Positions 32,237 through 42,776 of a stretch of DNA of 64,000 nt are shown piece after piece. Position numbers and translations under genes: made by a program. Positions within the stretch are counted from its first letter, which is position 1; each line of letters begins with the position of its first letter. The notes under the pieces were generated by a model that was given only the letters and a program-made list of their open reading frames with translations, was not told where the DNA came from and made no database searches. Location: assembly GCA_030998225.1 (NCBI GenBank), contig JAPYXD010000308.1, forward strand, positions 2,366,001 through 2,430,000. Direction: 5' to 3'. This stretch comes from Diplolepis rosae. Lineage: Eukaryota > Arthropoda > Insecta > Hymenoptera > Diplolepididae.

Positions 32237-33430
32237 CGAGGGCTGTTGAATAAGTCCGTGACTTCTCGAAAAATAGTGCTATTATCGTAAATATGTTACT
32301 ACACTAAGAGAATACGTTCTCATGTTAGTGCGTATACAAAGTTTCAAGTCAGTACGTTGGTTAGAAAATTTTTCACAGCCAGCTGAATTTATTTTTTCAA
32401 TGTTAAAAAACCAAGGAAAAAAGCGAGTTTTGCGTGCTTGTTAAACATTATTTTCTACGAGGAAAATCAATCAAAGAAACTGAAGAAAAGTTTACAAAAT
32501 ATTATAAGGATTTTGCGCCATCGTATGGCATGGTTCATACGTGGTTCACTGAATTTCGTTGCGGCCGTATTAGCACAAGTGATGCTAAGCATCCTGGCCG
32601 TCCAAAAGATGTCACATCTCAAGAAGTGATCAATAAAATCCTCGAAATCGTATTCAACGATCGTTGATTGAAAGTGCGTGAGATTCGTGAGGCTGTAAAC
32701 ATTTCAGTGGGTCGCGTATGGCACATTTCACACGAATGTTTGGGCATGAGAAGGCTGTCTGCAAGATGGGTGCCACGTTTGCTCACAGCCGATCACTAGC
32801 GGGCTCGTGTAGTTGCGTCTGAGCAATGTTTGGGCATGTTTCAAAGTAATTCAAAGGAATTTTTACGACATTATGTAACTGCTCATGAAACGTGGATTCA
32901 TTATTATTCGCCAGAAATAAAATATCAGTCGAAAATGTGGACTGGGCCTGGCGAATCTACGCCGAAAAAAGCAAAGACGGTTCCATCAGCCGGTAGGGTC
33001 ATGGCCACAATATTTTGGGACTCACATGGTGTAATATCAATCGATTATCTACAGAAGGGAAAAACTATTACAGGAGATTATTGTGCCTCACTATTAGATT
33101 GATTTGATGCCATACTGAAGGAAAAGTGGCCCCATCTGGCGAAAAAAAGTGCTTTTCCACCATGACAATGCACCAGCTCACATGAAACCTATTGTGACGG
33201 CTAAATTATTTGATTTATGCTACGAAATACTCCCTCATCCACCTTAATCCCCAGATTTGGCTCCTTCCAATTATTTTTTGTTTTCTAACATGAAAACTTG
33301 ACTTGGAGGTAAAAGATTTTCATCGAACGAAGAGATTATTGCTGCGACAAGTGAGTATTTTGAGGGGTTTAATAAAAATTACTTTTATGAGGGCATAAAA
33401 AAGCTTGAGTACCGCTATAATAAATGCGTA
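32237..33430 (+). mobile_element. Mariner element 1, decayed, right end missing
   Basis: It begins after a TA with CGAGGGCTGTTGAATAAGTC, a typical mariner inverted-repeat start. The transposase follows in pieces. No matching right terminus is seen after the C-terminal codons at about 33425, so the end was deleted. Confidence 0.8.
32434..33427 (+). pseudogene. Mariner transposase 1
   Basis: N-terminal helix-turn-helix sequence (KHYFLRGKSIKETEEKF, MVHTWFTEFRCGR, HPGRPKDVT) leads into the linker VREIREAVNISVGRVW, RRLSARWVPRLLTADH, and the catalytic core. The first catalytic aspartate is lost: TAHETWIHYY has H where D is expected. The second motif, HHDNAPAH, is present after a frameshift near 33160. 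Stops occur at 32665, 32798, 33100 and beyond. Inactive. Confidence 0.88.
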
Positions 33431-33933
33431 ATTGTATCCAGATATATACCTGGTTCTAAATCTGTCTAGGAGAGTATCTGAAAAACATGAAGGGAACCAG
33501 CCTACCCTAGAATCTATGTGAATAAGAATCAAAGGCATCATGGCTCGGTTGTTAATTCATTTAGTCGGGATTCGTCTCGTGCCATGCAATCAAAGATACA
33601 AAAAGTACATCTGTATATCTACATCTATTTATATTCTCGAACATATTTTCACCATTCTTCAGAAACTAATATCAAGCATATATAAAAGTTATATCACTAT
33701 GATCGCAGAACCCTGCAGAATAACTATCAAGTTGAAATATTATAATTTTTAGAGAAGAAATTTAATTACCTTTTCGGGAATGTAGTAGTCTTCTTAACGA
33801 TGTGGACAAAACAAAAACACTTTGAAATAGACATTCTGAGGACTTAACATAAAAAATAACAAAAATGCAAAAAAAGCGTATTTCAGAAATTTTGTGGGTT
33901 AGGTACTTTTCATTGAAAACCAATCATATATAT
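33431..33933. other. Spacer, nothing recognised
   Basis: AT-rich sequence with short open frames and no family resemblance. Confidence 0.5.
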
Positions 33934-34943
33934 GGGTCATTTCATGGGAGATTTACAGTCAAAATTTTTTTTTCGACGAAACATTTTTTTTGCCTTTTTA
34001 CTTCGAAAATAATCGACACGTATTTTTTTTTTCAATGTGATACTTGAAAATTTCGAGATATAATTTTTTTAAGTTTGGCACTCGGGAAAATTTCTTTATT
34101 CTAACAGCTCACTGTATAAGCAGTTTTGAATATAAAATATTACCCTTGCACTTGAAATGCGCGACAGAGTACAAGCTTTCAAAAAAGTTATAGCACACAT
34201 TTCGTTGTTTTTTTGTAATAACAATATAGTACATTTTTATAAACAATTGAATTTTTTTTAATTTGGAACTAATTTTTTTCCGATTTTTTTATTTCTAAAT
34301 TTTTGTTGAAGTTTTTTCAACATGCATGCAAAATTTTGGAATCGAAAAATGGAAACTGTAGGTGTAATTAATTTATAAAATCTGTCCCGCCCATTGCAGC
34401 GGTTCACTGCCACACGTGCTTCGAGTCCGAGCATGCGTAAACAAGCTTAAGCGGAGTTGCAGCGTGCGAGCTCGCTCGTTGCAACGCGCGGGACAGATTT
34501 CATAAATTAATTACACCTACAGTTTTCATTTTTCCATTCCAAAATTTTGCCTGCATATTGAAAAAACTTCAACAAAAATTTAGAAACAAAAAAATCGGAA
34601 AAAAATTATTTCCAAATGAAAAAAAAATTCAATTGTTTATAAAAATTTACTATATTGTTATAAAAAAAAAAACAACGAAATGTGTGCTATAACTTTTTTG
34701 AAAGCTTGTACTCTTTTGCGCATTTCAAGTGCAAGGGTTATATTTTATATTCAAAACTGCTTTTACAGTGAGCTTCTTGGAAGAAAAAAATTTTCCCGAG
34801 TGCCATACTTAAAAAGATTATATCTCGAAATTTTCAAGTATCACATTGAAAAAAACGTGTAGATTATTTTCGAATTAAGAAGGCAAAAAAAAATATTTCG
34901 TCAAAAAAAAAATATTGACTGTAAATCTCCCATGAAATGACCC
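33934..34943. mobile_element. Palindromic foldback element of about 1 kb
   Basis: It starts GGGTCATTTCATGGGAGATT and ends with its complement. The left arm runs to about 34391 and the right arm from about 34495; the two pair along their whole length with modest divergence. A GC-rich centre of about 100 bp is itself flanked by CTGTCCCGC and GCGGGACAG. Flanks are AT-rich (ATAT on both sides), so a short target duplication is possible but cannot be proved. No ORF is convincing. It is a non-autonomous DNA element by structure. Confidence 0.85.
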
Positions 34944-35451
34944 ATATACATATGTACAGAGTGACCACGAGTGATTTGCAGCATAGGGCTATGAAACTCG
35001 ATATTTTTTCTCCTTCACGAAAACTCCAAAATATCCTAGAACATGTCTAAGCAAAGATTTTGTCCAAATCAAACCTCATAATTTCAATTTTAAGAGGTTT
35101 CTCATCGTACCTAAAGTCTTTTCATTTAAATAAGACAGATTATAGGTATTTTCTACATTCTTTCCTTCCGCAAGCTATGATAAAATTTTTTTTTGATCAA
35201 ATAAATGAGTAAACCTTATTCAAAATTAAATTCTTTATAAAAAATTCTGATGAGTCGGATTCCTATCATCAATATTGCATTTTTTACAGAGCCTCAAAAT
35301 TTTAATTTCTAAAAATTTTGAGTTTTTTCAACTTTTAAGCTAAATTATTTAAAATAGGACATAAAGTTAAATGGCAATTTTGTAGTACAATAATTTTTTA
35401 TACAGAATTTAATTTTAAATAAGGTTTACTCATGTATTTTACCAAAAAAAA
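34944..35451. other. Spacer, nothing recognised
   Basis: AT-rich sequence without a recognisable gene. It includes the phrase AATAAGGTTTACTCATTTA in both orientations (about 35205 and 35418), a short inverted pair. Confidence 0.45.
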
Positions 35452-35710
35452 ATAGTAAAAAAATTCCCGCAGACACCCGTGACCTTGAAAATTGCCAATT
35501 CAAGGTCAACTTTTATTTCCAATATAAGCCAAGTTTATAGAAGGTTTTCGTATGTAGTTTGATGCGCTAAATACGTAAAAAATACTAAAAAAAATTCCCG
35601 CAGGCACCCTTGACCTTGAAAATTTCTATTTTGAGGTCAAATTTCATTTCTAGTATAAGCCGACTTTTGAGACGGTTTTCGTACATATTTTGATGCACTG
35701 AATACGTAAA
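35452..35710. repeat. Two tandem repeats of about 129 bp with TCAAGGTCA pairs
   Basis: Unit 1 (35452-35580) and unit 2 (35581-35710) share ATTCCCGCAGRCACC, TGACCTTGAAAAT, AGTATAAGCC-like and GTTTTCGTA phrases in order. Each unit contains TGACCTTGAA facing TTCAAGGTCA (perfect in unit 1 at 35480-35508) or a mutated partner (unit 2, 35611-35639). Confidence 0.8.
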
Positions 35711-36774
35711 AAAACAGATGGTGTATGGTAGCTCTTTCGTTTCTCATTTTATATAATGCATAGGCATTGGATACTCAAAGATCAATAAGATGAAAAAAAG
35801 CTTTCGATACCATTTCATTGTTTTTCGCACTCTTTCTGTAGTAGATAATTGTCTATCAACATTATCGATACCACCCATACTTTGATTTATTTTGATTTTT
35901 GATTATTTATTTTGATTTATTTATTTTAGCGCGTCTGCAACATATTATAAATTTATAGAAGTGAATGAGTAAAAAATTCATTCCTCTACAGAAAAAAAGA
36001 GTGCTGATCCTCTTGTAGATACTAACAGTAAATCAATTTTTTGACATTCAAGTATTTTTGAAGATGAAATGAGTTTCTGTGATATGTGATAGTATTTGTT
36101 TCGTACTCGGTACACCAACAACAAAGATGTATCAACTCCCAGAGTGAAATAGCAAAAAAAAAAAAATTTCACGTCCACGTCGTTGACCTTAGAGTCAGAC
36201 ATGCTTTCAGGATTTTTTTTCACTCTTTTTCCCATTTTTAACAAATTAATGACGCTGGAAAGCTATCTCCAACTTTCGCTTATGCAAAAAATGGAATGTG
36301 ACTTTGACTGTAGATTTTCAAAGTCAAGGATACCTCTGTGATTTTTTTCAGTATTATTGCATTCTCATCATGGATGAGAAGGTATTGGTTTTATGTGAAA
36401 AATGACTTTCGAAAATTTCATCAAATCTTTACGTTTTGAGACCCCCTGAGTCAGAAAAAATGGTTTTTACGAAAGTGTCTGTCTGTCTGTAGTAGGTCAT
36501 CTGCGGCATAACTCTCGATAGAATTATCAGATTGAATTGAGCTTTGGAAACCGAAAAAGTAAGGACAAGTTCCTTAACCAGCCACATCCAATCAAAATTG
36601 AGGGATTGAGCACTACTGTTTTGTTTTTGAAAATAACTTTTTGAAAAAATCAAAAATTCCAATACTGTTTTTTGATAGTGCTCATAAATCTCTACAAAAT
36701 ATCCTGATAACATTTTTTGATTAAATCAAAATTAGAAATGTTACAGCATATTCAAATTTGAAAAAAGTAAATAT
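35711..36774. other. Spacer with GTCT microsatellite
   Basis: No gene is recognised. A short (GTCT)n run lies at about 36477-36491, next to GAGACCCCCTGAGTCAG. Short minus-strand frames here are not supported by any family resemblance. Confidence 0.45.
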
Positions 36775-37325
36775 CAAAATTCCATTTTCCAGTTAAATTA
36801 TACGAGATACGAAAAAACGTTATGATACAATATTATTTTCTACATAAAGTGCTACAATTTTGAATTGTAACATTTTTTCATAAGATGCATATTTTTCTTT
36901 TTAATTCAAAAAAAATCTATTGAAAATCCAAAATTCAATTTTTTAACAATAATATTCGAAATACGAAAAAAACGTGAAAATACACAGTTGTTCGCTTCAA
37001 AAAGATCTACAGATTTTGTCTAACACAGTTTATGATAAAACATATATTTTTCGTTTCAATTCCAAAAAACACGATTAAAATTCAAAAATTCCATTTTTTA
37101 GACAAAATATGTGAGGTACAAAAAAAACGTTAAAATGGAAAATTGTTTGCCTAAATGAGGTCTATAAATTCTAATCGAGACATCTCGGGACAGGATGTAT
37201 ATTTTATGTTTTGATTTTTAATATTAAAAAATTCGATTTTTTTCACCAAAATATGTGAGATACGAAATAAGCGTTGTCCTTCAAAATCGTTTTCTTAAAT
37301 AAAGTCTACGATTGTTTTTTCTTTT
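36775..37325. repeat. Degenerate tandem array, about 150-bp unit, four copies
   Basis: The phrase ATTCCATTTTTTAG, then about 7 bases, then ATATGTGAGATACGAAAAAA and CGTT recurs at about 36780, 36930, 37087 and 37230, followed each time by an AAAATTGTTTGC...AAATAAAGTCTACA-like segment. Copies differ by many substitutions and small indels. Confidence 0.7.
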
Positions 37326-38000
37326 TGAAAGATTTGGAAGAAAATTAATTATTTTAATCATGTAACTTATTAAAAAGTTACTGAAATGTATACAAAAAAT
37401 CGAGCGCGAAGCGCGAGTGTCATGATGAGAATGTATTCCTTAAGGCTGATGGAGACTTAAGTAAATTGAATTTCCTGTTTGACTCATATTCAAAAAGAAA
37501 TTGAGTGACTGAGAAAATGTGTAATTCACATCATCTGTAATATTATTATAAAATTGGTTTGAGCTTCAGTATCAAATTATAATAAATAAACTTAAATGTA
37601 TGCGATGAGCACAAGACCGAGCGCGAAGTGCGAAGTCCAGGAAGAACGGAGCGCAAAATTTTACGTCTAAAATTACGTGTAGAAAAATAGTTCCAATTAT
37701 ATAATATATAACATTGTATGCAAGATTGTAGCCAAATCTAAAAAATATTTCTTTGAATGCAATGTATAAACAATCATTTTTCAGAAATTTGGAAAAACAT
37801 GTCGTCCTAATTATATAATGTCCGTAAATTAATAGTATTCAATAAAGATCGTATTAGAATGATCAAGGTAATTGGCTGATATGCAGCAAATGCGAGTTCA
37901 AACCCCTGTACTTCTAAAAATTTTTTAATCGATTTTATCAAACAGCTAGGACCCTACACAATCGAATTAACATTTTTGTTGCCTAGAAGAATTTTCTGAT
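37326..38000. other. Spacer with two GAGCGCGAAG palindromic tags
   Basis: CGAGCGCGAAGCGCGAG at about 37401 and CGAGCGCGAAGTGCGAAG at about 37618 are short GC-rich palindromic tags in otherwise AT-rich DNA. A phrase GCGAGTTCAAACCCC near 37888 resembles a tRNA B box but no tRNA fold was found around it. Confidence 0.45.
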
Positions 38001-38330
38001 TAAAATAGTTTACTAACAAAGCTACTGAATTTTTAATCAATACCTCAACTTGAAATTTTAAACATTTATTGACTATGGAATTTTATTGATATTTGTAAAA
38101 ACATTCGCCTAATAAAAACATTTTTAAGATTATGTGAAATTCTTGGAAAATTCTCAGTAAAATTCAAAGTCAATAAATATTTGAAGACTTAAATCAATAT
38201 ATTAATTAAAACATATTTTGGGTTTGAAAATTTGATCAACTGCATCAATTAGAAAATTTTGCCTTTGTGTAAATCATTTCTTTTATTCATTAAAAAGTCT
38301 ATCGTATAAGCCAATAAAACGTAAAATGAG
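38001..38330. repeat. Diverged relative of the T1 arm interior
   Basis: AGAAAATTTTGCCTTTGTGT...AAAGTCT...AATAAAACGTAAAAT at 38255-38325 parallels 1673-1747 of the T1 arm in order and spacing. Upstream the AATTTGAT..ACTGCA phrase also matches. It is too diverged to be a recent copy. Confidence 0.45.
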
Positions 38331-39021
38331 AACTTGAAATTGGAAAAAATGTACTGAAGTTTTATATATACATAAAAACAAAGTTTTCTTAATATTATAG
38401 AGCTCAACTGAATTTTCAAAAAATGTATCTTAAAAACTACCAAACTGTAACAGAACTTTTATGAAATTATCATAAAATTGTGTAACTGTAACTGAGTTTC
38501 AATTGCATGTGGATGAATTTTCAGTTGCATGTGAGTGCATTGAACTTCAGTTACCAAAACGTAAAATTATTCCTTTTACAAGTATCAGTATTTCCAGGTA
38601 AACATATACAGAATATTCAACACTTTGGAACTGAAGTTTAATAAAAAAAATTGTTTTTATAAATTTACTAAAAAGTAACAGAATTTCCTGAAATTCTGTC
38701 TAAATTTTGGGAGGCTGTAGCTGAATAAAACTCCACTCACATGTTCTGGGAAATTGCGGTAGAAAATTCTAACAGTGTAGAATTCATATTAGCAATTCTA
38801 AGCTAATTTTCATAAATAATCCTTTGTAATTTTATACTACATATGTACTTACATCTATATCATCAGCAGCATTTAGACACAAATATATACTACTTTTTAG
38901 TTGATTTACATCAGAGTTATGTGCTAGAAATTTATTTTCATTCCTAAGGAAGTTTTTAGATAATTTACCAATGTTTTCTGTACAATTTTATGTAAATTTT
39001 CTCACGATATTTTACATTTTT
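38331..39021. other. Spacer, nothing recognised
   Basis: AT-rich. A short direct repeat of TCAGTTGCATGTGRRTG-like sequence occurs near 38500 and 38522. No gene is seen. Confidence 0.45.
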
Positions 39022-39885
39022 AAGTTTATTCCAAAATAGGGATCATATGTGCAATATTTTAACCACTGTTTTAAAATATTAGAAATAATGATCACTGATG
39101 AGGACTCCGCACTGAAAGAAATTTATCGTAAATACAGACAATTTGCTGGTTATATTAGCAAAAGAGTTTGGCTGTCTCAGATACAGCTAAACTGTATGGG
39201 TGTTTCATAAAAACAGTTATAGTTGAAGGGATACTATTACACCAGTAATATATTTTCAATACACACATCCAAACTCATATGGCTGCAACAGATGAAACAT
39301 GGTTATGGTTCCTTTAGCCAAACTCTGTTTTGGAAAATCAGCTCAACTTCAAACAGACGCTTGTCTGCTAGTGATGCGTAGTAGTTTCAGAGGTTAGGGG
39401 TAAGTAAACTATTATATCAGTGGTTGATTATAAATCTAAAACAAAAAAATTAAATCGATACCAGCAATACGTGTTTTGTTTGAATGATCACATACGATCA
39501 CTTTGCAAACGTTTGAACGCACACCAATATACATCCTTGAAACAAACCATTTTGTTTTGCTAAATCAGCATAACAGTCGATGGATAATACAATCAGAAGG
39601 ACATTTATGAAAGTTTCCTGAGCTGATAGCTAATTTAAAGACATGTTATTAGCTCAACTAGTATTTGTTGATTTCTTATTCATACTTATTGACACACAAA
39701 ATAATATAACTGAAGTAAGAAGATTTTCTTTTTAATTTGCATAGAAATTCTCTAACAAACTCGGTTAGGCAGAAACACAATACCATTTCTTTCAGTGCGA
39801 TTAGATTTGGAATGTTTGAATGTATGTGACTTCCTGAGTTATCATTTCTGGACCCTAAAGCCAATTATTAGCAACAACATCGTGT
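39022..39885 (+). repeat. Repeat X interrupted by a MITE
   Basis: Bases 39022-39109 and 39798-39885 together match the reverse complement of 17380-17535 inside T2. There the sequence runs on uninterrupted as GGACTCCGATTAGAG; here it reads GGACTCCG, MITE, CGATTAGA. Confidence 0.7.
39110..39797 (+). mobile_element. CACTA-like MITE, uninterrupted copy
   Basis: This 688-bp element has inverted ends CACTGAAAGAAAT and its complement. It matches the split copy at 14081-14599 plus 21646-22008. The flanking CG is duplicated relative to the empty site at about 17459, giving a 2-bp target duplication; the split copy has TA on both sides. CACTG-type ends with a 2-bp duplication fit the EnSpm/CACTA group. 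No transposase ORF is present. Confidence 0.75.
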
Positions 39886-40040
39886 AGAATTTTCATCTAC
39901 TATCACCATGTAATTAGGAATGTAGATTTTTAACCTTAATTTCTTATTTAAAAAAAAAATATTTTCCATTTAAATATTAAAGAATTTGTAAACCTTTCTG
40001 TGGAAAAAAAGACGTTTTCGACTGCGCTGGAATTTGAGCC

Positions 40041-40505
40041 CAGTGTACCCGCCCTCGCTACGCTCGGGCGGTATTCACACGAGTCACATTGCTACCATGT
40101 CGCTCGAGGTGCACACGACGTTTTGTGTCCAAATTGGTGGAAAAAGTCGCGTTGCGTGCGAGTGCGTAGTTAGCCGCGGGCAGTCAAGTTTTGTGCGGTA
40201 TGAACATTTTGCCCGTTGGAGCGGGCGGTATGAACATTTTGCCCGTTGAAGCGGGCGGTATGAACATTTCGCCCGATTTTGACGCCAAGGCACAATTGAC
40301 TGCATGCCGCTCTACGCACAAGCATGCAATGCGACTTTTTCCGCCCGTTTGGACACAAACATAATTTTCGATCTTTGCTCAACAGACGAAAGCGTGAAAT
40401 CGAAGCGAGGAAGTGGGGGACACACCGACACGGCGCGCTTGATTGTGTGTGCTCCCACATGGGAGCATGGTGGGGGCCGCCAGCTCCCACGATCTGGGAT
40501 CACTG
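40041..40505 (+). mobile_element. T3, short palindromic element related to T1 and T2
   Basis: The right end reads (as complement) CAGTGATCCCAGATCGTGGG, close to the T1 terminus, and shares CGAAAGCGTGAAATC and TGGTGGGGGCCG with T1 at matching distances. Internal segments 40111-40165 and 40313-40370 are inverted copies (TTGTGTCCAAA, GGAAAAAGTCGC). The left end CAGTGTACCCGCCC is less certain. No matching 8-bp duplication was found (TTTGAGCC versus GCTTGAAG). Confidence 0.55.
40193..40276 (+). repeat. Three 30-bp tandem repeats in T3
   Basis: TGAACATTTTGCCCGTTGGA plus GCGGGCGGTA is repeated three times at 40201, 40231 and 40261, the last copy diverging at the end. Confidence 0.9.
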
Positions 40506-40856
40506 GCTTGAAGACAGAAGCTTAGACGTCTTTCAAAACCGTCCAAAATTTTTAGCAAAGTTTCTCAAGGGATGGCTGCGCAAGCTCTCCGAATCCTTTC
40601 CACCAGATCTTCTCTTGTTGTGGGTCACTGAGCAAAAATTTTTGGATAGTTAAGTTTTGTTTTTCACTTGTTTCAGAGAAAAATTATTTGTATCAAACAA
40701 ATTTGTGCATTGCTATAAGGTTATAGAAAAATTTCTTTGATTTGAAGATATTTCTTGATTAGTTTTATTTTATTCTAATTAAAGTAATTAATTCGACAAG
40801 ATGGTGCTCCGCTACATTTTGCGCTCATGAAACACTTGATTTTTGTCATCAATCCG
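40506..40856. other. Spacer, nothing recognised
   Basis: No recognisable coding sequence lies between T3 and the Copia fragment. Confidence 0.45.
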
Positions 40857-41470
40857 CTACTTTGATTGCCGCACAGAATCACTGTTGTTTAGCTTTCCCA
40901 AGACTTCAGACAGGAATCTCCGCAGGTAGATGGCCTCCTTTGCTGCTTCTGACAATGCTATGTATTCCGCTTCAGCACTTGAGAAAGCCACTGTCCTTTG
41001 CTTACTTGATGACCAGCTGATCGCACCACCGGCCAATTTAAATAAGCAACCGGTATATGATCTTCTATTGTCGATATTTGCACTCCAATCAGCGACTGAA
41101 AAACCGGTTAATTTTTCACCTATCTTACTGTAGACAATTTTCAAATTCTTGGTTTTCTTTAAATAACGTCCTCTTTACGCAGCCATCCAATGTTCTTCAC
41201 ATGGATTTTCATTAAACTGGCTGAGTGCCCTTACTGCGTGAGCTATGGCCATGTGCGTACTTGTAGCTAAATACATCAGAGAAACCAATGAGATTTCGGT
41301 ATGGAATTTGACCAATCCGTTTCATTTCTTCTTTAGTGATCGGATTCATTTCATTCGACAGTTTCACTGCAGAATTCATCGGTGTAGCGACTGGCCTGCA
41401 ATCTTCCATATTACAACGCTTCAGCACATCTTGGACGCATTTTTCTTGAGACATGTGAATTTAATTCTTC
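40857..41470 (-). pseudogene. Copia-type retrotransposon RT end and RNase H fragment
   Basis: On the minus strand the upstream part reads KCVQDVLKRCNMEDCRPVAT and PMNSAVKLS, the C-terminal part of Copia reverse transcriptase. After a gap with a frame break near 41200, it continues GFSVADWSANIDNRRSYTG, AISWSSSKQRTVAFSSAEAEY and AAKEAIYLRRFL, the Copia RNase H with its SSAEAEY motif. Only this 3' part of Pol survives and no LTR is visible. Not functional. Confidence 0.9.
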
Positions 41471-41559
41471 GCTTTGTCCTGTTTGAATTCTATTCCCCGA
41501 CAATAATGGAACTACCCTAAATCTTTCATCCCATATAATCTAGCGAGGTTTTCTTTCAA

Positions 41560-42110
41560 TTCAGTTGTTTTCTTTCAATTCAGATAATTTCTCGGATTAG
41601 CCGGATAATATCGTCGTTTAATTAAAAATTTTCACAGATTGTAAAACCTCTTACTAAACTCCTACAAAAAGAGATGCCATTTGAATGCAATGAAATAGCT
41701 GAAGATTCATTCAATACATTGAAATCTTTCCTATGCAACGCCCCTCTGCTACAATTCCCAGACTTAATGAACCCTTTAATGTCACCACAGTGGCTTTTGG
41801 ATATGCAGTTGGTGGAGTTCTTTCCCAAGGTGAAATTATGTAATTATTTATATAATTATATTTATATAATTATATAATTATGTAATAATTACGAAATATA
41901 CAGCTTTAGATCTTACGCTTATGTAAGAAAATTTACCATAATAACTGATAATTAACCTTTAGTATGGTTTAAAACGGCAGACTTAAACACTAAAATTCAG
42001 AGATGGGGATTCAAGTTATCTGAGTACGATTATACTATAATTGATAAGCCGGGAAAACTAAACTCAGACGCTGATGCTCTATTAAGAAATCCAATGGAAC
42101 CAGTACCAGT
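41560..42110 (+). pseudogene. Gypsy-type RT/RNase H fragment
   Basis: Broken frames read KPLTKLLQKEMPFECNEIAE, DSFNTLKSFLCNAPLLQFPD and, after a (TATAAT)n-like insertion at 41835-41890, IQRWGFKLSEYDYTIIDKPG with the KLNSDADALLRNP tail. This is the end of Ty3/gypsy reverse transcriptase and RNase H, unrelated in close detail to the element at 3.5-11.6 kb. It is interrupted by stops and an AT-rich block. Confidence 0.82.
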
Positions 42111-42518
42111 TTGCGCCATCACCAGAGCTCAAAAGAAAAAAAAAAGGAACACGATAATGATTTATTTTCTAGCAAAAAGTCTGTCCATGGAAAAGCTAAT
42201 AAAATAACTACCGACCCAAAAACTAATAAAAAAGAAAATGATCATCAAAGTGGTGATTTTGGTACCAAAAAGACGTCGTATTGCTCAAAGCGAAGAAATA
42301 TCGTAGCCGTAAGTGTATCGATTCAAAATGAGCCAAATCAATCGATTCCACGTCGTTCTCAAGAATTGGGCATCGCTGAAACGACACTGTGGCGTATTAT
42401 GCCCAAATATCTTGGCCTACATGCTTTCAAGATTAAATTGACTCAAGAACTAAAGCCACTTGATCATTTGAAGAACAGATTTCCAGATTCTAACTTAAAC
42501 CTTCTCAGGATCACATGA
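42111..42518 (+). pseudogene. Chimeric ORF ending in a transposase-type helix-turn-helix
   Basis: This 135-residue open frame starts in the gypsy remnant with a lysine-rich segment. Its second half reads NIVAVSVSIQNEPNQSIPRR, SQELGIAETTLWRIMPKYLG and KIKLTQELKPLDHLKNR. That half is the N-terminal helix-turn-helix found ahead of many Tc1/mariner-like DDE proteins in insects. The catalytic part is absent. It is a fusion of two decayed elements rather than a gene. Confidence 0.6.
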
Positions 42519-42776
42519 TGCACAACACTCAAACCAGATTATACGGATGTTTCTCGTGTGGCGAATCCAGAGAGGGCGCGGAGAGGGGCACATACCTAAT
42601 TTTTCGATTTCCAAATTACGTTGTGAACATTATTTTTGAATTTTGTTTTTAAAAAACTATACTTGAGCAATTCAATGTTCAAATTTCAATTCCTAAAATC
42701 TCGTTCAAAACAAGTTGTTTTTGAACACGTTCGACGTTTTGCTATCGAAATATCATTTGCAGAAAATTATTATTTA
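42519..42776. other. Spacer before mariner 2
   Basis: About 260 bp with no recognised coding sequence. Confidence 0.4.

Noticed and set aside
37395..37420. Helitron 3' hairpin suggested by CGAGCGCGAAGCGCGAG
   Set aside because: No CTRR end follows and no 5' TC start or Rep/helicase sequence is found.
37860..37925. Possible tRNA or tRNA-derived SINE near GCGAGTTCAAACCCC
   Set aside because: Only a B-box-like phrase is present; no acceptor or anticodon stem could be drawn.
40033..40513. 8-bp target duplication around T3
   Set aside because: The flanks TTTGAGCC and GCTTGAAG do not match; T3 is kept only on terminal and internal similarity.
42111..42518. A 135-residue host gene
   Set aside because: Its first half is gypsy debris and its second half a truncated transposase helix-turn-helix; the open frame is a chance fusion.
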